From NCBI GenBank assembly GCA_021442745.1, contig JABUSI010000294.1:1-9366 (forward strand): a stretch of 9,366 nt of DNA, in the 5' to 3' direction. Under the pieces are notes generated by a model that saw nothing but the letters and a program-made list of their open reading frames with translations, had not been told where the DNA came from and made no database searches. This stretch comes from Erysipelotrichaceae bacterium (GTDB taxonomy: Bacteria > Bacillota_I > Bacilli_A > Erysipelotrichales > Erysipelotrichaceae). A program made the translations under genes and the position numbers. Positions 1 to 4,977 of this stretch are shown here, one piece after another (position 1 is the first letter of the stretch; the number at the start of each line of letters is the position of its first letter).

Positions 1-575
1 AATCCGACAGCCAACATCATACCGGATGCAGCACCCAAACCTGTCATTACCCAAGCAGGCATGCTTCCTAAGAAGTTTTGCAAACCGTCAATACCGAATG
101 CTACAGCCAAGAACAAGATGGTAGCGTTGATAGACAATTGAACGAAACCGATCAACAAGTTTGTGATCAGGAACTTTTTAGGGTTGCATTCAGCAGCCAA
201 TTTTTCGAAGAATGCAGCAAAACCAGCCCACAACGGTGTGAACATAGCACTGATGGAAGCCATCAATGTTCCGATAGGAACGGAAATAGCGATACCTTCT
301 TCGATACCTGCGTTTGTTAATACTGCATAAGCAACAGCAATGATACTTGCAACTGTTGCATCGGCAGCAACAGCACCACCGATTGCAGAAATACCCATAA
401 ATGCGGCTTCCAGGGATGCACCCATAACGATACCTGTGTGGAAGTCACCTACTACCAAACCAGCCAACGGTGCGATTACAATTGGTCTGGTCAGACATTG
501 CCAAGATAATAAACTTTGGTCAACGTACATAATAATTACATACAATAAAGCTAATTTTAAAGCAGCTCCAGCCAT
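1..575 (-). CDS. PTS mannose/fructose/sorbose family, IIC subunit (3' end off window)
   Basis: This is the membrane channel subunit of a mannose-class phosphotransferase permease, which moves a sugar across the membrane for phosphorylation by IIB. The frame stays open from an ATG at 575 to the left edge, giving 191 residues of a family usually about 250-270 long, so the C-terminus is missing. The protein is very hydrophobic, with several membrane segments, and contains the family-like stretches RPIVIAPLAGLVVGD (about 31-45) and GASLEAAFMGISAIGG (about 52-67), typical of EII-Sor IIC proteins. The start follows an AAAGGAGAG ribosome site 11 bases upstream, 27 bases after the IIB stop. Codon use is strongly biased (GGT, GCT, GCA), as in highly expressed genes, and differs from the genes to the right. 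The sugar cannot be named from the sequence. A IID gene is expected just beyond the left edge. Confidence 0.93.
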   Translation of the reverse strand, partial: MAGAALKLALLYVIIMYVDQSLLSWQCLTRPIVIAPLAGLVVGDFHTGIVMGASLEAAFMGISAIGGAVAADATVASIIAVAYAVLTNAGIEEGIAISVPIGTLMASISAMFTPLWAGFAAFFEKLAAECNPKKFLITNLLIGFVQLSINATILFLAVAFGIDGLQNFLGSMPAWVMTGLGAASGMMLAVG

Positions 576-602
576 AATTTAATATTCTCTCCTTTCATTA
601 TC

Positions 603-1106
603 CTATAGCCCTAATACTTTGTTTAAAGGTTCCGGAACGTTTTCAGGTGTTGTCTGGTAAACGGTTTCTACACCGAATGCCATGATTTCCTTAAACAGTT
701 CCACTTCAGAATCATATGCGTACAAGTTGGCACCGTATGTTTTACGTGTTTCACCGTTAACCTTAGGTGCAATTCTTCCGTAGTTACCAATATTGATTGT
801 AGGGATTCCCTTAACATCGTTCAATCCCTTCAAAATTGTTAACAAATCTTCTGGTGAAGATACAATAAGAAGAATCTTTAAACCAGCAGCGCGTGGGTCG
901 TTCAACAGTTCCAATGACTTTTCCATTGTTGTAATTACTGTCTTACAAGTTGGTGGAGCAGCCATCATCAAACTCTTTTTTACAATATCGTTTGCAGCAG
1001 CATCGTTGTTGGCTACGATAATACGGTCAACACCGGTGTGACGAGACCACTTGATTGCTACTTGTCCGTGGATCATTCTTTCATCAAGTCTAACTAACTT
1101 AATCAT
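603..1106 (-). CDS. PTS mannose/fructose/sorbose family, IIB subunit
   Basis: This cytoplasmic subunit takes phosphate from IIA on a histidine and passes it to the sugar carried by IIC/IID. The 167-residue length is normal for a stand-alone EII-Sor IIB. The N-terminus carries the family signature RLDERMIHGQV (residues 6-16), in which His13 is the expected phosphorylation site, as in the LevE and ManX IIB domains. A further family-like stretch is GNYGRI near residue 107. The ATG follows a GGGGGA ribosome site 9 bases upstream and lies 17 bases after the IIA stop, so it is surely in the same transcript as IIA and IIC. Known members act on mannose, fructose, sorbose, N-acetylgalactosamine, galactosamine and related sugars. 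The sequence does not decide between them. Confidence 0.95.
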   Translation of the reverse strand: MIKLVRLDERMIHGQVAIKWSRHTGVDRIIVANNDAAANDIVKKSLMMAAPPTCKTVITTMEKSLELLNDPRAAGLKILLIVSSPEDLLTILKGLNDVKGIPTINIGNYGRIAPKVNGETRKTYGANLYAYDSEVELFKEIMAFGVETVYQTTPENVPEPLNKVLGL

Positions 1107-1123
1107 TGCTCTAGTCCCCCTTT

Positions 1124-1537
1124 CTAGAAGAATTCTTCTTCACTTTCTTCAACAGGTGTTGTATCTAGAATAACCTGACGCATCATGGAACGAGACCCGT
1201 CTATCACCTGTTGCAATTCATCATCACTGATACTTGGTTTCATTGCCAGTTCCAATACCAATGCCAGGTTTACACCGGCTACCAGTCTGGTGTTTGGTTT
1301 CACCAAATATTCGACCATTTTGGAATTCACGGAACCGCCGTACAAATCGGATAACAAAAGCACTTCATCCTCTTCCGTTACCGTTTCGTAAAACTTATCC
1401 AGTTCATCCGAAACCAGTCTGTCATCTACATAAGCATCGAAAACCGTAACCTGGTCGCTGTTCCCCAACAGCACATCCAGTGAGCTTTTCAACCCGCTTG
1501 CCAGATGGCCATGTGATGATAAGAAAATTTTTAGCAT
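1124..1537 (-). CDS. PTS mannose/fructose/sorbose family, IIA subunit
   Basis: This cytoplasmic EIIA of the mannose class accepts phosphate from HPr and hands it to IIB. The 137-residue product starts MLKIFLSSHGHLASG. His9 in the SHG motif matches the phosphorylated His10 of E. coli IIA-Man. The segment DEVLLLSDLYGGSVNS (about 55-70) matches the family core, which usually reads DLxGGSPxN. The C-terminus ends in an acidic EESEEEFF tail. The ATG at 1537 is chosen because GAAGGGGG lies 7 bases upstream. An in-frame ATG at 1561 has no ribosome site and overlaps the predicted -10 element, so it is unlikely to be in the mRNA. This is the first gene of the PTS operon, behind its own promoter and cre box. 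Confidence 0.94.
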   Translation of the reverse strand: MLKIFLSSHGHLASGLKSSLDVLLGNSDQVTVFDAYVDDRLVSDELDKFYETVTEEDEVLLLSDLYGGSVNSKMVEYLVKPNTRLVAGVNLALVLELAMKPSISDDELQQVIDGSRSMMRQVILDTTPVEESEEEFF

Positions 1538-1544
1538 ACAGATT

Positions 1545-1552
1545 CCCCCTTC
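1545..1552 (-). promoter_or_regulatory. Ribosome binding site deciding the IIA start
   Basis: On the minus strand GAAGGGGG lies 7 bases before the ATG at 1537. It makes that ATG, rather than the in-frame ATG at 1561, the supported start of the IIA gene. Confidence 0.8.
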
Positions 1553-1559
1553 GGGTAAC

Positions 1560-1592
1560 ATTATAATATGAAAGCGGTCTCATATCTCACAA
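1560..1592 (-). promoter_or_regulatory. Predicted sigma-A promoter of the PTS operon
   Basis: Reading the minus strand, TTGTGA (1592-1587, 4 of 6 consensus) is followed after 18 bases by TATTAT (1568-1563, 5 of 6). An overlapping perfect TATAAT sits at 1565-1560 but would need a 21-base spacer. Transcription would start near 1556, leaving a leader of only about 19 bases, just enough for the ribosome site. No GG/GC -24/-12 sigma-54 pattern is present, although many mannose-class PTS operons controlled by LevR-type activators use one. The weak -35 suggests dependence on an activator. This is inferred from consensus matching only. Confidence 0.6.
1569..1582 (-). promoter_or_regulatory. Catabolite-responsive element (cre) for CcpA
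   Basis: The 14-mer TGAGACCGCTTTCA (plus-strand reading TGAAAGCGGTCTCA) matches every fixed position of the published Bacillota cre consensus TGWNANCGNTNWCA. It fills most of the spacer between the predicted -35 and -10 of the PTS promoter, a place where bound CcpA-HPr(Ser-P) would block RNA polymerase. The operon is therefore probably repressed while a preferred sugar is present. The motif is seen directly; the protein that binds it is inferred. Confidence 0.72.
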
Positions 1593-1608
1593 AGTTTTAC
1601 ACTCACAA
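1586..1608 (-). repeat. Direct repeat TTGTGAG, two copies 16 bases apart
   Basis: On the minus strand TTGTGAG occurs at 1608-1602 and again at 1592-1586, the second copy overlapping the predicted -35 of the PTS promoter. Sixteen bases between starts is about one and a half helical turns. The pair could be a binding site for the adjacent regulator, or the match could be chance. No third copy was noticed in the regulator's own promoter region. Confidence 0.4.
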
Positions 1609-1610
1609 TA

Positions 1611-1625
1611 GTGCAATATTTGCAC
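1611..1625. promoter_or_regulatory. Palindromic candidate operator GTGCAA-N3-TTGCAC
   Basis: A perfect 6-base inverted repeat with a 3-base centre lies upstream of the PTS promoter, its centre at 1618, about 62 bases before the predicted transcription start. That is a usual position for an upstream activator. The same half-site GTGCAA is found again in both arms of the terminator at 1638-1669. The most likely binder is the regulator encoded immediately upstream, but this is inference. Confidence 0.45.
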
Positions 1626-1630
1626 GAATT

Positions 1631-1669
1631 TATAAAAAAATAGTGCAAACGTCTTGCTTTGCACTATTT
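1631..1669 (-). terminator. Rho-independent terminator of the PRD-type regulator gene
   Basis: Ten bases past the regulator's stop codon the minus strand forms a perfect 12-bp stem, AAATAGTGCAAA (1669-1658) with TTTGCACTATTT (1649-1638), around an 8-base loop. The stem runs into an unbroken T tract. The stem is AT-rich, so it may be leaky. It separates the regulator transcript from the PTS operon, which has its own promoter downstream. Confidence 0.8.
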
Positions 1670-1678
1670 AACATAAAC

Positions 1679-3688
1679 CTAACGTCTGTTATGGAAGAAA
1701 TCGGCTTCTATACTTTCTTCAAATAACAACTCCAGTACTTCGTCTTTGTTTGTCAAAAGTTTCATTGCCAGTAATGTATTTCTGAACAAACGGATTAAAA
1801 TCTGATCCATTACTTTTACAATTCTCCAGTTCAGATCTTCCGGTAAGGATATCGCATATACTACATAAGCACGCGTACCTTCCCATTGACATGAGCCTTT
1901 TATGATATAAACGTCAAAGAAAGCCTGGTTTGTCTGATTATAGTCATAAAACAGTACAGCCTGTCTCCTTTCGCCGTCAAATACCGAATAAACAGAATCA
2001 ACTTCATTCCATTGTTCAATCTGGTCGGCAGGATTTTTTGCTTTCTGCGAAAGAATATCAAATACATGTTGTTTTGAGGAGAATTCTCTTTCGATTACAT
2101 TCATCGTAGTCTGTAAAAAATACAGAACGTCTCTGGAATATCCTTCTTTAAATACTTTGTGGAATAAATCGGTCTGAGAAAATGTTCTGGAGAACGGTCG
2201 GTAAATATACATTGGTATCGAATAATTATTGATTCCGTACATGGTATCAATAAAAAAACCGTGGTAGGAAGATAAATTCAGTTTTCTCATTTCGTACTGA
2301 TTATACAGTTCAAGGGAATCAATATATTGTCCGAAATGCATAAGAATTTCTTCTCTTAACCGGTTTCCTGCTACCAATCCGCTGGTAGAGGTAACAAGCA
2401 ATTTTCGTTTATGATACAAAAACGGCAATTTTTTCATATAATACTCAACCGAAACAGCAACTGATGTCAGATTGATTTTGTTAAAACAAACATCAAACTC
2501 TTTTTTCAGCAGTACGGCTATCACCCTGCTGATTTCCATTGAAAAACAACCTACATCTTTTAAACTGCTTTCCGCATAATTCAAAAACTGAATCGGACGT
2601 TCATAATGAAAACGTTTTGTCAGGCATAAGCTGATGAATTCACTCTTTAAATCCACAGAACAATTCTCGATAAAATTTAACAAATCATGCATTTTATGTT
2701 CTGTTGCATATCCTTTCAGATAATCAACCATTTTCTGAGCCTTATTCAGTTCTTCTTCCATAATCTGACTATCCGTATTCATACGGGTTAAGTCAAAATC
2801 ACGCAGCACAAACAATCCTACAGTAAAAAGAAGCAGTTCGTCATCGGATATCCGAACCCATTGCCGAATAACCGGATGTGCAAATACTTTCTGAGCCACA
2901 GTGTACTCATAGGTGTTTTTCAAAGTATTGTATAACGCCCGTTGAGATTCAGATAATCGGATCTCAAATCCTTTTTGAATTCTGTTTCGCAAAAGACAAA
3001 TATAAGCACTCATTTTTTTGGTATCGATATCTTTCAACACCACATCATACTCACGGATGACATCCAGAAATGCATGACGGATATCGTAATATTGTGCTAT
3101 ATCATCAAAAAACATTTTTTCAAAACGTGATACTCTCAGTTCTTCCGCCTTTCCCAGAATATAGTACAGATCCACAAAGCACTCAATTGCACATTTCCGG
3201 AAAGAGAATTCATCACCTTCCAGTGAAAGACCAAGATGTGATTTCATGTTGATTCCATATGCATTGAAAAACAGCTTTGACCATTTGATCAGTGGAGATA
3301 TAGAACTTGCCGAATAATGAATCCTTAGCGCCAAATCATCTGCTGTAATTTCCGTCTCCGATAAAAGAGTTTGCGTTACGTAAAGCCTTTTGTTGAGTGT
3401 GTCGAGATCCGCTACACGGGAATAGGCAAATGCTTCTGCAATTTCTCTTGCTTCTTTATCAAATCCGTCATCATATTTCTTAAAACAATACCCTTTTCCC
3501 TGAATTGACTGAATGGTAGCATGACCGGATTCTTCAAATGCCGTTTTAAGATACGATATCTCAGATTTGATGGTACGAATTGACAAATCCGTCATCTCTG
3601 CCAGAAATTGCGACGAAACCGGATTCTGTTCGTTCGCATTCAGTAAATACCCGCAAATAACTACTTGTCTCATCCCTCTTGGTATCAT
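1679..3688 (-). CDS. Two-HTH PRD-type (BglG/LicR/MtlR-like) transcriptional regulator
   Basis: This 669-residue protein has the layout of LicR/MtlR-type activators. An N-terminal winged HTH (about 5-68, recognition helix near SIRTIKSEISYL) is followed by a second HTH (about 100-160, ending LGLSLEGDEFSFRKC), two PRD-like segments (about 185-300 and 310-420), an EIIB-like Rossmann segment (428-500, LLVTSTSG) and a diverged EIIA-like C-terminus (about 505-660). In normal members His residues in the PRDs and EIIA and a Cys in EIIB are phosphorylated by the PTS. By-eye alignment places Tyr229, Gly291, Ile352 and Val392 at the PRD positions, Ser434 at the Cys, and no His in the EIIA motif, so input by phosphorylation may be lost. 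The ATG at 3688 has GAGGTGG 5 bases upstream. The adjacent PTS operon is the likely target. Confidence 0.85.
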   Translation of the reverse strand: MIPRGMRQVVICGYLLNANEQNPVSSQFLAEMTDLSIRTIKSEISYLKTAFEESGHATIQSIQGKGYCFKKYDDGFDKEAREIAEAFAYSRVADLDTLNKRLYVTQTLLSETEITADDLALRIHYSASSISPLIKWSKLFFNAYGINMKSHLGLSLEGDEFSFRKCAIECFVDLYYILGKAEELRVSRFEKMFFDDIAQYYDIRHAFLDVIREYDVVLKDIDTKKMSAYICLLRNRIQKGFEIRLSESQRALYNTLKNTYEYTVAQKVFAHPVIRQWVRISDDELLLFTVGLFVLRDFDLTRMNTDSQIMEEELNKAQKMVDYLKGYATEHKMHDLLNFIENCSVDLKSEFISLCLTKRFHYERPIQFLNYAESSLKDVGCFSMEISRVIAVLLKKEFDVCFNKINLTSVAVSVEYYMKKLPFLYHKRKLLVTSTSGLVAGNRLREEILMHFGQYIDSLELYNQYEMRKLNLSSYHGFFIDTMYGINNYSIPMYIYRPFSRTFSQTDLFHKVFKEGYSRDVLYFLQTTMNVIEREFSSKQHVFDILSQKAKNPADQIEQWNEVDSVYSVFDGERRQAVLFYDYNQTNQAFFDVYIIKGSCQWEGTRAYVVYAISLPEDLNWRIVKVMDQILIRLFRNTLLAMKLLTNKDEVLELLFEESIEADFFHNRR

Positions 3689-3693
3689 TATTT

Positions 3694-3700
3694 CCACCTC
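3694..3700 (-). promoter_or_regulatory. Ribosome binding site deciding the regulator start
   Basis: GAGGTGG on the minus strand lies 5 bases before the ATG at 3688. The longer reading frame from a TTG at 3721 has no ribosome site, and that TTG would sit at or upstream of the predicted -10 element, so the shorter 669-residue form is preferred. Confidence 0.75.
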
Positions 3701-3712
3701 AAATCTTCTTTC

Positions 3713-3741
3713 ATTGTACAAAATATCTTTTATTTGGTAAA
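3713..3741 (-). promoter_or_regulatory. Predicted sigma-A promoter of the regulator gene
   Basis: On the minus strand TTTACC (3741-3736, 4 of 6 consensus) is followed after exactly 17 bases by TACAAT (3718-3713, 5 of 6). The start point would be near 3706, with a leader of about 18 bases. The core elements overlap those of the divergent promoter for the exonuclease-like gene. Confidence 0.6.
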
Positions 3742-3743
3742 GT
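3714..3743 (+). promoter_or_regulatory. Predicted promoter of the exonuclease-like gene
   Basis: TTGTAC (3714-3719) is followed after 18 bases by TAAAGT (3738-3743), preceded by the extended -10 dinucleotide TG at 3735-3736. The start point would be near 3750, with GGTGGTG (3753-3759) as ribosome site. The -10 is a weak match, so the exact hexamer is uncertain, but some promoter must lie in this 76-base gap because the upstream gene is divergent. Confidence 0.45.
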
Positions 3744-3764
3744 ATACGAAACGGTGGTGATTAT

Positions 3765-4412
3765 ATGGTCAGAATATTTGTTGATTTTGAATGGCATCCG
3801 ACCAGACAGTTTGAAGAAAATTACAGTGAAATTATTCAGTTCGGTGCTGTCATGATGAATGAAAACTATGAGGAAATCGATTGTTTCGTCAGTTATGTAA
3901 AACCGGAACTCGTTAAAGAATTAAGCTGGTGGATTCTGGATTTAACAAAAATACGTGAAGAAGATTTACAGAATGCACCGTTGTTTTCCGAAGTGTTTGA
4001 ACAATTTATGAATTGGTGTCGTAAAGAAGGAAATACGTATGAAATTTATTCATGGTCCGATAACGATAGTAAACAGCTTGACGATAATCTGTATATGAAA
4101 AATATTGAGAATACGGAATCCATTGATTATTTGTTTGATCACTGGACGGATTATCAGAACGTATTTGATGAATACCTTGGTTTCAAAAAAAGCCTGAAAC
4201 TGTCAACGGCACTGGAAATGACCGGTATACAGGCAGTCGGTGCCTACCATGATGCATTAAGCGATGCCCGGAATACGGCATTATTATTTAAGTACTGCAA
4301 TGATGAAAACTCCAGGGAATTCCTCGACAAAATACGGTCCATATTGAATCCGAACGACAAACCGAAAAGTACGTTAGGTGATTCTGTTGATTTTTCCAAG
4401 TTGTTCCAATGA
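3765..4412 (+). CDS. DEDDh-type 3'-5' exonuclease family protein
   Basis: The 215-residue protein carries the three motifs of the DnaQ/RNase T/ERI1-like exonuclease fold. Exo I is VDFEW with Asp7 and Glu9. Exo II is in WSDNDSKQL, with Asp101 the likely metal ligand. Exo III is YHDALSDARN with His162 and Asp167, the DEDDh form. Such enzymes remove nucleotides from the 3' end of DNA or RNA with two metal ions; the substrate here is unknown. The resemblance is closest to KapD/ERI1-like stand-alone exonucleases rather than to the polymerase III epsilon subunit, and no other domain is visible. A charged tail, residues 191-215, follows the fold. The gene stands alone between a divergent regulator and a bidirectional terminator and looks AT-richer than the repair operon to its right. 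The ATG follows GGTGGTG with suitable spacing. Confidence 0.82.
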   Translation: MVRIFVDFEWHPTRQFEENYSEIIQFGAVMMNENYEEIDCFVSYVKPELVKELSWWILDLTKIREEDLQNAPLFSEVFEQFMNWCRKEGNTYEIYSWSDNDSKQLDDNLYMKNIENTESIDYLFDHWTDYQNVFDEYLGFKKSLKLSTALEMTGIQAVGAYHDALSDARNTALLFKYCNDENSREFLDKIRSILNPNDKPKSTLGDSVDFSKLFQ

Positions 4413-4441
4413 AAAACAGTTGCTGTAAAAGCAACTGTTTT
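4413..4441. terminator. Bidirectional Rho-independent terminator
   Basis: A perfect 11-bp stem, AAAACAGTTGC (4413-4423) with GCAACTGTTTT (4431-4441), closes a 7-base loop between two convergent genes. On the plus strand it starts directly after the exonuclease stop and runs into TTTTGTTTATTT. On the minus strand it lies just after the nitroreductase stop and ends in five T. It can end both transcripts. Confidence 0.88.
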
Positions 4442-4443
4442 GT

Positions 4444-4968
4444 TTATTTGATGATTGTGTAATAGTTCTCTTTCCGCGCAGCCGTCGGACGGAATCCTTC
4501 CGGTTCGCCATATCCCAGAATCACGTTTCCGATGCCTTCATAGGTTTCCGGAATGCCCCACTGTTTCATGAACTGTTTTCCTTCTTCCGTTTTGAATGTT
4601 TCTCTGGCGCGATAGATATAACAGGAATCCACTCCTACGGCATGCGCCGCATTCAGTAAATTTCCGATAACCATATTTCCGTCATCCACATACGTTCTGC
4701 GTTCGGTATTTGCAAAAACAATCAGTACGGTTGGTGCACCGTAAAACGGATCGTTTGCGGCATTCATGACGGAAGCATTGAGACGGGAAATTTCAGATAC
4801 CAGTTTTGGATTCTGTACAGCTACAATCAACGGATTCTGCGTACCTTGTCCGGTAGGTGCATATGTTCCTGTTTCCAATATCGCATGCAACTGTTCGTCG
4901 GTAATCTGGGTGTTTTTATATTTTCTGCAACTTCTTCTGGTTTGCAGACACTGAATGGTTTCGTTCAT
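4444..4968 (-). CDS. Nitroreductase family protein (FMN-dependent oxidoreductase)
   Basis: This small nitroreductase of 174 residues is expected to bind FMN as a dimer and to reduce nitro compounds, quinones or related substrates with NAD(P)H. The natural substrate is unknown. Family marks are the N-terminal RRSCRKY (11-17, phosphate contacts of FMN), YAPTGQGTQNP (36-46), a central DDGNMVIGNLLNAAHAVGV helix region (95-113) and the C-terminal GNVILGYGEPE (147-157) followed by RKENY. The length is typical of the short subgroup. The start codon lies 9 bases after the recN stop and the ribosome site AGGAAAG sits in that junction, so it is almost certainly the last gene of the recN transcript. No promoter of its own was seen. 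Confidence 0.92.
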   Translation of the reverse strand: MNETIQCLQTRRSCRKYKNTQITDEQLHAILETGTYAPTGQGTQNPLIVAVQNPKLVSEISRLNASVMNAANDPFYGAPTVLIVFANTERRTYVDDGNMVIGNLLNAAHAVGVDSCYIYRARETFKTEEGKQFMKQWGIPETYEGIGNVILGYGEPEGFRPTAARKENYYTIIK

Positions 4969-4977
4969 TTTTCTTTC

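Noticed and set aside
340..582. Plus-strand open frame rich in Ala, Pro and Ile opposite the IIC gene
   Set aside because: It is the antisense reading of the biased Gly/Ala-rich IIC codons, with no ribosome site and no family match.
1538..1561. Longer IIA form starting at the ATG at 1561
   Set aside because: No ribosome site precedes it and it overlaps the -10 element; family IIA proteins begin at the MLKIF position.
1538..1640. Possible sigma-54 (-24/-12) promoter around the TTGCAC of the palindrome
   Set aside because: The invariant GG of the -24 element is absent in front of the TTGC. Only three of six positions fit, and the neighbouring regulator has no sigma-54 activator ATPase domain.
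1538..1669. BglG-style RNA antitermination site controlling the PTS genes
   Set aside because: The terminator lies upstream of the predicted PTS promoter, the PTS leader is too short to hold a hairpin, and the regulator carries DNA-binding HTH domains rather than an RNA-binding CAT domain at its N-terminus.
3688..3714. Eight-codon leader peptide MKEDLRWK whose stop overlaps the regulator start (TAATG)
   Set aside because: Its ATG overlaps the predicted -10 hexamer and has no ribosome site, so it is probably not transcribed.
3689..3721. Longer regulator form starting at TTG 3721
   Set aside because: The TTG lies at or upstream of the predicted -10 element and has no ribosome site, whereas the ATG at 3688 has a good one.
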